From: Thaumasiovibrio sp047250365
Lineage (GTDB): Bacteria; Pseudomonadota; Gammaproteobacteria; Enterobacterales; Vibrionaceae
Direction: 5' to 3'
Assembly: GCF_047250365.1 (NCBI RefSeq)
Contig: NZ_JBLBVL010000002.1
Location: 434,001 to 498,000, forward strand
DNA length: 64,000 bases
Every line of letters begins with the position of its first letter. Positions within the stretch are counted from its first letter, which is position 1. A program made the position numbers and the translations under genes. Under the pieces are notes generated by a model that made no database searches, had not been told where the DNA came from, and worked only from the letters and a program-made list of their open reading frames with translations. Positions 44,259-52,510 of the stretch are shown here, piece after piece.

Positions 44259-44678
44259 AACAATAACCTTTCAAGTAGTGAACGATTCACGTCGAGTGTA
44301 TAACGCTATTATCAGTGGGGACCGCATATAAATCTTCCCAAAACCCACCGAGTTTGTCCCATTTTATAAGATAAGCATCATTTACTGCGTGTATCTATTA
44401 CGCCAGCATGCGCCTAATTACACTGTTCCTATCAGCACATAGCTGCATCAAGCAAAGCTATATCGAGCATCAGACAATCGTTCGCTTTGTGCTCAGCAAT
44501 GAAAAGCCATGCCGCAGTCAGCATGTTACCAGGCTACTATTCGTGTCATTAAGGGAGTGAAATGAAAGACGAAGCTATTTTGGATCGGGAGGAAGATGAG
44601 GGTGAGGCGAGATCTCACGAAATGTAATATTTCTGCCGATTTAGCCAGACAAACACCATCTCGCTATCAGCTCTGTAT
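44259..44678 (-). promoter_or_regulatory. Non-coding gap and presumed control region of melA
   Basis: A 420-bp gap holds no clear gene. The perfect palindrome GTGAACGATTCAC lies at 44278-44290, just upstream of melA, and a GGG-rich stretch lies at about 44315-44366 on the minus strand, similar in spirit to multi-site AraC-type promoters. Which bases bind a MelR-type protein cannot be said from sequence. A 21-codon ORF at 44563-44628 has a good ribosome-binding site but no recognisable product. Confidence 0.35.
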
Positions 44679-44713
44679 AAAAAAACAGTCGCTTAACCAG
44701 TATGCAGGCGACT
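44679..44713 (-). terminator. Intrinsic terminator at the end of melR
   Basis: On the minus strand AGTCGC and GCGACT pair around a 15-nt loop that contains the stop codon, followed by G and seven T residues. It separates melR from the melA region. Confidence 0.65.
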
Positions 44714-45580
44714 TACCCTTCTAAACTGTGTTGGGGTCATATTGAGGTATTTGCTAAAGTTATCGTAGAAGCGACTACTGGAATTAAAACCAACAGAAAG
44801 AGCAACATCCATAATGGTTTTATTCGTATCGGTCAGTAGTGCTCGGGCATGGTTAATTCTCATTGCTGTGATGTATTCCTTAATGGTCATATTCATCACA
44901 CTATGGAAAAAGTTCATCACATAATTGGCATGTAAACCAACATGTTCTGCGATTGATTTCGTCGATATTGGCTTTTGATGATTGGTATAAATATATTCCA
45001 ATATTTGTCTGACATAATATTGCGACTGCTTTGAAGCGTGATTAATAGTGGCAACCTTTTCAGTTTCATTGGTTAATGTATCCCAGCCAGTCAAAGACAT
45101 GCGCTTTAACATTAGCGCAATCTCATCGACCATCAATTGCCCCATTGTAATGTCAGTGCTTTTCCCTGCATCAACCCAACTTGCGATTTGTTGTTGTTGA
45201 ATTAAGCAAGGTTTTAAAGATTGAACAACAACCCCATGAGTAATTTGTTGGACTAAACTGGTGTCTAATGGTAGTGAAAATAGCATATGTATGGGTAAGT
45301 TAATAATCGCCATTTTCTGTGTTCTTTTTGCATCAATTAGCTTGTGTGGTATCGTCCCCCAGAAAACGCCAATATGCCCTTGCTTTACCGTAAAACGCTT
45401 TCCATTAATTAAGTAATCAACATCACCTTCATAAGGAATATTAATCTCAACTTGACTATGCCAGTGATATGCATCCATTTTCTGCGGCAATCGCATTTCA
45501 ACAAAAATTTGCTCATAGGAAGAATAGAGTCCTAACGGACTAATATATGCATCTTCTCTCTTACAAGATTCTGTTGCCAT
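44693..45580 (-). CDS. melR: AraC-family regulator, MelR type
   Basis: A 295-aa activator resembling E. coli MelR along its length. The N-terminal sugar-binding half has HWHSQVEINIPYEGDVDYLIN and NLPIHMLFSLPLD; the C-terminal double helix-turn-helix is at about residues 190-290 with SIAEHVGLHANYVMNFF and IMDVALSVGFNSSSRFYDNF. ATG 45580 has AAAAGG upstream; a GTG at 45604 is an alternative. MelR activates melAB with melibiose and CRP in E. coli. Here it sits between melA and the symporter, so it likely controls both, by inference. Confidence 0.85.
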   Translation of the reverse strand: MATESCKREDAYISPLGLYSSYEQIFVEMRLPQKMDAYHWHSQVEINIPYEGDVDYLINGKRFTVKQGHIGVFWGTIPHKLIDAKRTQKMAIINLPIHMLFSLPLDTSLVQQITHGVVVQSLKPCLIQQQQIASWVDAGKSTDITMGQLMVDEIALMLKRMSLTGWDTLTNETEKVATINHASKQSQYYVRQILEYIYTNHQKPISTKSIAEHVGLHANYVMNFFHSVMNMTIKEYITAMRINHARALLTDTNKTIMDVALSVGFNSSSRFYDNFSKYLNMTPTQFRRVSRLHTG

Positions 45581-45619
45581 TTTAACTACCCTTTTAATTG
45601 ACACCGCTAAGACGAAGAG

Positions 45620-45644
45620 GAGGTAGCACCGTTTGTGCTACCTC
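45620..45644 (-). terminator. Hairpin between the symporter gene and melR
   Basis: A perfect 10-bp stem GAGGTAGCAC/GTGCTACCTC with a 5-nt loop lies 14 bp after the symporter stop. The flank CTCTTCGTCTT is a weak T-tract, so it may reduce rather than stop transcription into melR. Confidence 0.5.
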
Positions 45645-45658
45645 TTATTAGATTAACG

Positions 45659-47392
45659 TTATACGTTTAACTCTGGCTTATATTGTAGAACCGACTTCTT
45701 TCTCTGTAAGTAAGCCTTACAGAGAGAGTTAATTACAAACACAGAGACAACAGATACGGAGCAAATAATCATAACATTGCGCATAATGAACTCAGGTTCA
45801 GTAACAACACCAATTGGAGAAGCCAGTGCATAAGTAGCTACCATTGTGACCAGAATAACAATATTAGCTAATCGCAAATGTTTCCAGTTTTTAACTTCTA
45901 CAGGCGCATCTTGCTTAATGATAATCTCTTCTTTCGCAGGATTTAAGTAAGTCATTACTATCGTTACGATAGCACCAACAGTAAAGAAGATTGCTGATTG
46001 GTGAAGGAAGTGTAAATCTAGTCCCGTATAAACAAACTTGAAGAATAGGTATAAGACAATATAAGTAACACCACCAGAAATCGTTGCCTTTGGTGTTGCT
46101 CGTTTAGATAGCATACCAACGATAATCATTAGTAGCATAGGTACCGTTAGAATGGAATTAAACTCCTGGAAGAACATGTAAATGCCATCCGGCGCATTCT
46201 TAATGAAAGGCGCAACCAGCGCTGAAAATACACCAAGGAAAGCACCAAATATTTTACCCGCTTTAATGCACTTCTCTGTGTTCGGATTACTTTTACTTAA
46301 TGGCTTATAAATATTTAGCGCAAAAATAGTAGAGCAAGAGTTAATCGTTGAATTAAAAGTGGAAATTACCGCACCAAATAGAATCGCACCGAAAATACCA
46401 ATCATATAACTAGGCAGTAATCGGTTTATCAACGTTGGATATGCTTCATCCCCATGAATACCTTCATGTCCATATAAGTGGAAAGCAATGATCCCTGGGA
46501 AAATAAGAATAACAATACTAACAATTTTAATCAGAGCTGCAATCAGTACGCCTTTTTGCCCCTCTTCTAAGTTTTTTGCTCCCAGCGCACGCTGGATCAT
46601 CACCTGATTAGTACAAGCAAAGTAAACGTTCACCAAGATCATACCAGTGAATAGCGCCGAAAACGGGACGGTTACTGTGGGTGCGGTAACAGCATTCAAC
46701 ATATGCTGGTTTTCTGTAACCAGTTTATAGACACCTTCGCCGGCATCTCCACCGCCCAGCGCCTGTAACGCCACGATAAGAACAAGGATACTGCCGAAAA
46801 AGAAGCCAATACCATTAATCGTATCAGAAACCACAACAGCTTTCAGGCCACCAAATATGGAGTAGATACTACCAATAACAGTAATCATCACAATCGAAAT
46901 TATAATGGCAGAAGAATCTGAAATACCAAGTATATCAGACACATTAAACACCTTACTCATACCAAGTGCGCCAGCATAAACTACTGCTGGTAATGCTACC
47001 GCCGCCATATTAATCAGAATACAAATAGCAATAACATTACGGGTTGCAGCACCAAATCGACGCTCTATCAGTTCAGGGATTGTCGTTATCCCAGTGCGCA
47101 AGAAGTAAGGCAGAAAGACTGTTGCCATCAAAACAAAGGCGATAGCACTCGTAACTGGCCATCCCATGTTAGACAAACCAAAAGCATAGCCCTGCCCATT
47201 TAAGCCAATTAACTGATCTGCAGACCAATTTGTTAATAGGATTGAGCTACCAATGGAAATGCCCGTTAATCCTCGTCCACCGAGAAAATAACCCGCACTT
47301 GATTTCAAGTCTTCTTTCTTTGTTGCTATCCATGAAACAACAGCAACAAATGCCGTAAATGCTATAAAAGACAGCAATATCCATGTATTCAT
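45659..47392 (-). CDS. Sodium:solute symporter (SSS family)
   Basis: A 577-aa polytopic transporter of the SSS/SLC5 family with about 13-14 membrane helices. It begins with one helix, then GYFLGGRGLTGISIGSSILLTNWSADQ, the sodium-site helix typical of sugar symporters, and has FGAVISTFNSTINSCSTIFALNIYKP. The GLNGQGYAFGLSNMGWP segment is also family-like. It starts 3 bp after the sulfatase stop, so the two are coupled. Sugars or sugar sulfates are the likely cargo; the family also carries other solutes. Base composition looks more AT-rich than the housekeeping genes. Confidence 0.88.
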   Translation of the reverse strand: MNTWILLSFIAFTAFVAVVSWIATKKEDLKSSAGYFLGGRGLTGISIGSSILLTNWSADQLIGLNGQGYAFGLSNMGWPVTSAIAFVLMATVFLPYFLRTGITTIPELIERRFGAATRNVIAICILINMAAVALPAVVYAGALGMSKVFNVSDILGISDSSAIIISIVMITVIGSIYSIFGGLKAVVVSDTINGIGFFFGSILVLIVALQALGGGDAGEGVYKLVTENQHMLNAVTAPTVTVPFSALFTGMILVNVYFACTNQVMIQRALGAKNLEEGQKGVLIAALIKIVSIVILIFPGIIAFHLYGHEGIHGDEAYPTLINRLLPSYMIGIFGAILFGAVISTFNSTINSCSTIFALNIYKPLSKSNPNTEKCIKAGKIFGAFLGVFSALVAPFIKNAPDGIYMFFQEFNSILTVPMLLMIIVGMLSKRATPKATISGGVTYIVLYLFFKFVYTGLDLHFLHQSAIFFTVGAIVTIVMTYLNPAKEEIIIKQDAPVEVKNWKHLRLANIVILVTMVATYALASPIGVVTEPEFIMRNVMIICSVSVVSVFVINSLCKAYLQRKKSVLQYKPELNV

Positions 47393-47395
47393 TTT

Positions 47396-48874
47396 TTAAT
47401 CCTCATGACTCGCGTAGGCATAAGCAGGACCAAATTCGGCCAATCCTACCATAATGTAAGGGTTTAAGCTCTGATCTTCTGTTTTTGCCGCAAAAGACCA
47501 TATCTGCTTAAAGAGTTCCTTTTTTACTTCTTTATATTCCTCACAGTCGGCAAGGTTCATTAGCTCATGAGGATCTCTTTTTAAATCATACAGTTCATCT
47601 TCGTCGAAGGTGTTATGTACTAATTTCCAGTCATCATTGAACACAGAACGTTGTATACCATAAACCTCGTTTCCGTTGGTTTGGGTAAAAAGGTAATCTC
47701 TCCAACTGTTTGGAGTTTCATCGTTAATAAAAGGCAATAAACTTTTGCCAATAACATTATCTGCAACTGTCTCCCCAACTAATTCTGTAATTGTTGGGGA
47801 AAAGTCGGCAAGGGAAATAAGCTCAGAAATCCTTCTACCGGCATTTTTAATTCCATTCTTCCAGCTCACTACCGCTGGGATATGGTAACCACCTTTAAAT
47901 GCGGGTAACCCTTTACACCACAAGCCATGCTCACCATTATAATCACCATGATCACTCGTGAAGATAATAAGCGTGTCATCATAGTCAGCTCGATTTTTTA
48001 GCTGCTCTAATATCAAACCAAACAGATAATCTTCATATGTACAAAAAGCCATATAGTGACGTATTGCTTCTTTCTTCTCGTCTAGTGATAATTGATTAAA
48101 TAATCGCTGCGTACGACGATATAGTGTCGGTTTGTCTTTTAACGTATCAAAGTGAATATCTGTTAATTCAATTTCAACATTTTCATACATATCAAGGAAA
48201 CGCTGCGGCACAAAGTATGGGTCGTGTGGGCCTAGCGTGCCGATGTACATCATCCATGGTTTATGGTCGTCACGCATATTGACTATTTGTGATAATGCAG
48301 AATCAATAACGCTCATATCATCAAATGGATTTTCATCTTGGCCGTAATGAACATACTCAGGATAACCTTTACGGCGAATCTCTCCTTCTTTTCGAGGTAA
48401 AGATTCTTGCTTATCTAATTGTTCAGCTAAGCTATGATACATTTCCCAGCCAGGGCTCATTAATGCGACAGTTGGGTCATTCTTCGATATTTTATTATTT
48501 GTTACGTGTAGCTCTTTAAATCCATAATCTTCTGGGCCAGTTTCAGAGCAGACGTGCCATTTACCCGCAAAATAGAGATCATAGCCTTTTGAATCTAATA
48601 GCGTTGAGAATAGTTCTGTACCGGGCTTTATTCTTTTCGATAACGTGTTTTGTACGCACACGTTATTCCAAACTTCATGCTGTGATGGATATAAGCCAGT
48701 AAAGAAACTTGCTCGTGAAGGGCAGCAATGGGGAGATGGGCAATAGGTGTTATCAAAATGAAGACCATCACGCATTAAAGAACGAACATTCGGCATATGA
48801 ATGCGCGGGTCCGTCAACGTGTCGCCACGCTGTTGATCTGTCATAAAGACTAAAATATTTGGTTTGCTGCTCAT
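47396..48874 (-). CDS. Type I sulfatase, cytoplasmic
   Basis: A 492-aa sulfatase of the alkaline phosphatase superfamily. The active-site motif CXPXR is C50-C51-P52-S53-R54 (SPHCCPSRASFFTG), where Cys50 would become formylglycine. Metal ligands lie in FMTDQQRGD (Asp13) and FTSDHGDYNGEHG; FAGKWH is also family-typical. No signal peptide is visible, so it should act in the cytoplasm on an imported substrate. ATG 48874 follows GGGAAC; the ORF extension to 48913 is not favoured. No formylglycine-generating enzyme is in the window. The target sulfate ester is unknown. Confidence 0.85.
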   Translation of the reverse strand: MSSKPNILVFMTDQQRGDTLTDPRIHMPNVRSLMRDGLHFDNTYCPSPHCCPSRASFFTGLYPSQHEVWNNVCVQNTLSKRIKPGTELFSTLLDSKGYDLYFAGKWHVCSETGPEDYGFKELHVTNNKISKNDPTVALMSPGWEMYHSLAEQLDKQESLPRKEGEIRRKGYPEYVHYGQDENPFDDMSVIDSALSQIVNMRDDHKPWMMYIGTLGPHDPYFVPQRFLDMYENVEIELTDIHFDTLKDKPTLYRRTQRLFNQLSLDEKKEAIRHYMAFCTYEDYLFGLILEQLKNRADYDDTLIIFTSDHGDYNGEHGLWCKGLPAFKGGYHIPAVVSWKNGIKNAGRRISELISLADFSPTITELVGETVADNVIGKSLLPFINDETPNSWRDYLFTQTNGNEVYGIQRSVFNDDWKLVHNTFDEDELYDLKRDPHELMNLADCEEYKEVKKELFKQIWSFAAKTEDQSLNPYIMVGLAEFGPAYAYASHED

Positions 48875-48992
48875 CAATGTTCCCACTTTGTTTGCTTTAT
48901 CATCGGCAAACATACGTTGTTATAAGTGGAGGTTGTTGATAAAGATCACAGATACGAAATGCGTTGGATTCAACGTGCTAGCAATGTGACTA

Positions 48993-49031
48993 GATAGCCA
49001 TTAGCATTCACCAAAACAATGATTAGCTATC
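48993..49031. repeat. Inverted repeat in the sulfatase/LysR divergent gap
   Basis: GATAGC (48993-48998) and GCTATC (49026-49031) with similar flanks (CATTAG and ATTA) lie in the 182-bp gap between the two divergent genes. It may be a LysR operator; the spacing is long, so this is tentative. Confidence 0.3.
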
Positions 49032-49056
49032 ACTTTTATTTATAGGTCTTCAAGTA

Positions 49057-49968
49057 ATGAATAAAGCTCTCGAACATTTCAAGTACGTTGCAGACTACCT
49101 AAATATGTCTTTAGCCGCACAAAAGCTGGGCCTCTCTCAACCCGCATTGAGTCGTAGCTTGAAATTATTAGAACAAGAGTATGGAATGCCGTTATTTGAC
49201 CGGCAGGCACGTGGTGTCTCACTGACTGACGCGGGCAGAATTCTGTATACACGGGTAGAGAAAATCGAGCTTGAACTCGCTTATGCAAAGCAAGAACTGG
49301 CACAATTGAACGCCAATAAAATAACGACTATTAGCATTGGAGCTGGACCAGCATGGACCACATACCTTCCTATCGCATTGCGCAGCCTTACCCGAGAAAG
49401 ACCAGATATCAATATCTCCATTACATCTAATTCCATCGATGCATTATTACCATTGCTCTCTGAAGGCAAGCTAGATCTCGCCCTCGGCGGGGATGATAAA
49501 TTTAGTGAAAAACAATATCAGCAACTCGCCTTTTTGCCACTGACCCAGATAGACACCAATTTGATTGTCCATCACTCTCACCCTTTAGCCAAAATTCCGA
49601 AGCTAGATCTTATGTCCCTTCATCTATTTCCATGGGTATCAGTAACTAAAGGAGGAAATACGTTGAAGCAACTCAACTTGTTCTTTCAAAGAAAGAACTT
49701 ACGTCAAGTTAGCTTTAAAATGGAGACAGATACTATCGATTATGCACTCGATATGCTTGAACATGAACACGCCATTATGTGTTCAACACGCCAAATGTTT
49801 AATCGTCTTCCAAAAGGTGAGTTTGCTGTTCTAACCCTAGCAGAGCCAATCTGGAAGCACCATGCTGGCGTATGGTACAAGCCTTCCAGCCGTCATTCTC
49901 CTATCATTAACCGGCTGATAGAGCTACTTGCTAACGTGGTAAGATCCATTGATTCGCAAAATAATTAG
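49057..49968 (+). CDS. LysR-family transcriptional regulator
   Basis: A 303-aa LysR protein: N-terminal HTH with NMSLAAQKLGLSQPALSRSLKLLEQEYGMPLFDR (residues about 16-49) and a periplasmic-binding-like effector domain. It is divergent from the sulfatase-symporter operon, the classic position for a LysR regulator of that operon. Whether it responds to a sulfated sugar, or to sulfur status as Cbl/CysB do, is not shown. It may alternatively be unrelated to the cluster. Confidence 0.88.
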   Translation: MNKALEHFKYVADYLNMSLAAQKLGLSQPALSRSLKLLEQEYGMPLFDRQARGVSLTDAGRILYTRVEKIELELAYAKQELAQLNANKITTISIGAGPAWTTYLPIALRSLTRERPDINISITSNSIDALLPLLSEGKLDLALGGDDKFSEKQYQQLAFLPLTQIDTNLIVHHSHPLAKIPKLDLMSLHLFPWVSVTKGGNTLKQLNLFFQRKNLRQVSFKMETDTIDYALDMLEHEHAIMCSTRQMFNRLPKGEFAVLTLAEPIWKHHAGVWYKPSSRHSPIINRLIELLANVVRSIDSQNN

Positions 49969-50050
49969 CATTAACGGCGTTTGACTTGCTCTAATATTGA
50001 CCTCACCATCATCAATGGATATCGCAACCACACATCGTAAACAAATAGCA

Positions 50051-50098
50051 TTGTCAAATATTTGTAGCGAAGCCCATATCAATATCAACATTTGACAA
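50051..50098. repeat. Perfect 9-bp inverted repeat
   Basis: TTGTCAAAT (50051-50059) and ATTTGACAA (50090-50098) with a 30-bp spacer lie between the LysR gene and the Mrr-like gene. It could be an operator pair for a dimeric regulator or part of a promoter; the base pairs are AT-rich and a strong hairpin is unlikely. Confidence 0.4.
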
Positions 50099-50170
50099 AA
50101 CTATCATATACATAACTTCACATTCTCAATACCCTTTATTAAACAGCGACTGAATAATAAGGTGAACGGA

Positions 50171-50809
50171 ATGACCAACTATCGACAGCATGTTTGGCAA
50201 GAAATGTTATCCCAACCTTGGTATATCTACCCCATCATTGCTAGCGTCACCTACGTAACAATGAAGCTCACACCCTATATTCTGCATGGCACACCCGGTC
50301 TCCACCTGATCGCCATCTCTGCCTCTAAGCTGGGAGGAATTTTAGCGGTTCTTTTTTTATTGCCTACCCCGTTTATCTTTTACCAGCAACGTCACTCCCC
50401 CTCTCAGGTGTCTCGCGTTGAGCCTGATCATCTTCATAACCTGACCCCAGAGCAACTGCGTGCCATGGTGATGCGTTTTTATCGTCAGCAGCGATTTATG
50501 ATCATCGACAATCATAACGATGAAGAAGAGAGCGGCATCGATATCTGGCTAACCAAAGGGGGGGAACGCATCCTGCTAGATTGTCACTACCTGCACGAAA
50601 AAAGTGTCACGATTGAAATGGTGAATCATGTCTATCGCTGCTTGCAAGCACACCACGCTAAGCGCGCCATCATCATTACCACTGGGCGCTATGAAACAAA
50701 TGCGGTGAAATTTGTGCAAGATAAAGCCATTTCACTGATTGGAGGTGGGAAGTTAAGCAAAATGCTGGCGACGATAACGCCGAATGAAGAAGAAAACAGC
50801 CCGCAGTAG
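50171..50809 (+). CDS. Membrane-tethered Mrr-like nuclease-domain protein
   Basis: A 212-aa protein with two hydrophobic helices (residues about 15-32 and 42-65) and a C-terminal domain like Mrr/restriction endonuclease type IV folds: MRFYRQQRFMIIDNHND..SGIDIWLTKGGERILLDCHYL. The Asp-(x)n-(D/E)xK-type centre appears as GIDIWL and LLDCHY, where the usual Lys/Gln is replaced by His or Cys, so it may be a degenerate or non-catalytic variant. ATG 50171 has AAGGTG upstream; GTG 50162 is an alternative. No methylase lies nearby. The function is unknown. Confidence 0.7.
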   Translation: MTNYRQHVWQEMLSQPWYIYPIIASVTYVTMKLTPYILHGTPGLHLIAISASKLGGILAVLFLLPTPFIFYQQRHSPSQVSRVEPDHLHNLTPEQLRAMVMRFYRQQRFMIIDNHNDEEESGIDIWLTKGGERILLDCHYLHEKSVTIEMVNHVYRCLQAHHAKRAIIITTGRYETNAVKFVQDKAISLIGGGKLSKMLATITPNEEENSPQ

Positions 50810-50820
50810 CGGGCTGTTAT
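50793..50820 (-). terminator. Terminator of menB, overlapping the neighbouring stop
   Basis: A perfect 10-bp stem AACAGCCCGC/GCGGGCTGTT with a 4-nt loop; on the minus strand it runs into TTTTCTTC. It overlaps the last codons of the Mrr-like gene. Confidence 0.75.
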
Positions 50821-50827
50821 TCCAGAA

Positions 50828-51739
50828 TTAATAGTGCCAAGGGAAGCGGCTGAAGTCCTGATCACGTTTTTCCAAAAAGCCATCACGGCCTTCTTGTGCT
50901 TCCTCTGTACCATACGCCAATCGCGTCGCTTCACCCGCAAACAGTTGCTGCCCAACAAGGCCATCATCCGGTAAATTAAACCCGTATTTCAGCATTCTCA
51001 TTGCCGTCGGCGATTTACTGTTAATCTCTTTCGCCCAACGCAGTGCTTCTTCTTCTAGCTCGAAATGATCCACCACTTTGTTCACCATGCCCATCTCGTA
51101 AGCATCTTGTGCTGAGTAGTCAAAACCGCAGAAGAAAATTTCACGTGCTCGCTTCTGACCTACCATTTTAGCAAGATAAGCACTGCCATACCCCGAATCA
51201 AACGAGGCGACATCGGGATCGGTTTGTTTAAATACCGCATGCTCTTTCGAGGCCAAGGTTAAATCACACACTACATGCAAACTATGCCCTCCCCCCGCGG
51301 CCCAACCGGGCACGACCGCAATCACAACCTTAGGCATGAAGCGAATTAAGCGCTGTACTTCAAGTATATGTAAGCGGCCCATACGAGCAATATCTGCACT
51401 GCCCGCTTCCCCTTCATATTTATAGCCATCCTTACCACGAATTCGCTGATCTCCACCGGAAGAGAAAGACCACTGTCCCTTTTGGGACGGGCCATTGCCA
51501 GTGATTAGAACGCACCCGACGTCCGACCATTGACGGGCATGATCTAGGGCGGTATAAAGTTCATCAACCGTTTTCGGTCGAAAAGCATTTAAACAATCAG
51601 GACGATCAAAAGCGATCCTTACTGTGCCTTGCTCTTTTGCTCGGTGATAGGTGATGTCTTCAAATTCAAAGCCTGGAACTTCATCCCATAGTTCTGGGTT
51701 AAATATCTCTTTTACAGCATCTGTCATAAGGCCGCTCAT
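50828..51739 (-). CDS. menB: 1,4-dihydroxy-2-naphthoyl-CoA synthase
   Basis: A 303-aa crotonase-fold enzyme that closes the naphthoquinone ring in menaquinone synthesis. Family blocks are GWAAGGGHSLHVVCDLTLAS, QTDPDVASFDSGYGSAYLAKMVGQKRAREIFF and the C-terminal KSPTAMRMLKYGFNLPDDGLVGQQLFAGEATRLAY. The catalytic Asp (SFDSGYGS) and Tyr are retained. It has a longer N-terminus than E. coli MenB (285 aa). ATG 51739 or 51727 are both possible; neither has a strong ribosome-binding site. No other men genes are present here. Confidence 0.93.
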   Translation of the reverse strand: MSGLMTDAVKEIFNPELWDEVPGFEFEDITYHRAKEQGTVRIAFDRPDCLNAFRPKTVDELYTALDHARQWSDVGCVLITGNGPSQKGQWSFSSGGDQRIRGKDGYKYEGEAGSADIARMGRLHILEVQRLIRFMPKVVIAVVPGWAAGGGHSLHVVCDLTLASKEHAVFKQTDPDVASFDSGYGSAYLAKMVGQKRAREIFFCGFDYSAQDAYEMGMVNKVVDHFELEEEALRWAKEINSKSPTAMRMLKYGFNLPDDGLVGQQLFAGEATRLAYGTEEAQEGRDGFLEKRDQDFSRFPWHY

Positions 51740-51892
51740 CAAATTGAAATGGTGATTATAAGGCTAGGGAGTTCCTCAGCAACAGTCAATGTCTGAGCGC
51801 TGCATACTCACTAGCCATAGCAATTGAAGTTAAAAGATTTGCTTGTTGTATGGGATGGAATAATAGAGAGTAAACCTGAAAATAGCGATCAA

Positions 51893-52072
51893 CTATCGCT
51901 TTGCATTCTCAACATAGTGGCGAATAAAACGGCGAATTTCGCGCGCAGCTGTTGTATCGAGTTGATTACATAATTCGACAAATTCATCACGCTCTTCACC
52001 GTTGATACGAATAATCAACTGACTGTCTTTCTTCGCTGCTTTCTTTTGCTTTTTTTTATCAGAGTCAATCAT
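51893..52072 (-). CDS. Small ribbon-helix-helix-like protein
   Basis: A 59-aa basic ORF, ATG at 52072 with AAGG eight bases upstream. A Lys-rich N-terminus (KKKQKKAAKK) leads to a strand-like QLIIRIN, then a helix (GEERDEFVELCNQLD) and a second helix (TTAAREIRRFIRHYVENAK). This strand-helix-helix layout is that of ribbon-helix-helix DNA-binding proteins. It probably is a transcription regulator or a nucleoid-associated protein; I do not recognise a named family. It stands alone between menB and pykF, divergent from the latter. Confidence 0.7.
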   Translation of the reverse strand: MIDSDKKKQKKAAKKDSQLIIRINGEERDEFVELCNQLDTTAAREIRRFIRHYVENAKR

Positions 52073-52510
52073 GCCCTGTACCTTACTCGAGTAGAGTATT
52101 TATCTCATTAATTCCATGCAGTTCTATTTGCGGATTGTAGCACAAACACAAGAAATACTTGGTAACTAAATTACCCTAAACTCGTTAAAAAAGAAGTGAA
52201 AATGCAACAGTAATTGATTTTGGTCAGGTGATAATGTGACGAAGGTCTGCTATACTGTGTCACGTTTTTAACACATGAATTTGACAGGTTGAATCAATAA
52301 GCCTCATGAATAGACTGATAACTACTATCTTTGTCATGTCCTGTTCTCGGTGTGCATAACGAGTGTAGTTTTACCAAAGCCTTGAGGCTTTGATAAAATT
52401 ATATAAGTCGGGACGCATACTTTGACACGCAGGACAGCCACATCATCTTACCCGGTTGCGGCAGTTTGCTATTCAAAGCACTCCCATCAGTCATCCGGAG
52501 ACAACCTCTA
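52073..52510 (+). other. Long upstream region of pykF
   Basis: A 438-bp gap contains no ORF of note. It has a perfect hairpin CAAAGCC-TTGA-GGCTTTG at 52375-52392 and -10-like TATACT at 52251 and -35-like TTGACA at 52281 that I could not pair into one convincing promoter. The pyruvate kinase mRNA therefore may carry a long leader. I see no riboswitch I can name. Confidence 0.4.

Noticed and set aside
44563..44628. 21-codon ORF with AAGGGAG ribosome-binding site
   Set aside because: Acidic peptide with no hydrophobic or leader-like feature and no gene downstream on the plus strand; too short to support without conservation data.
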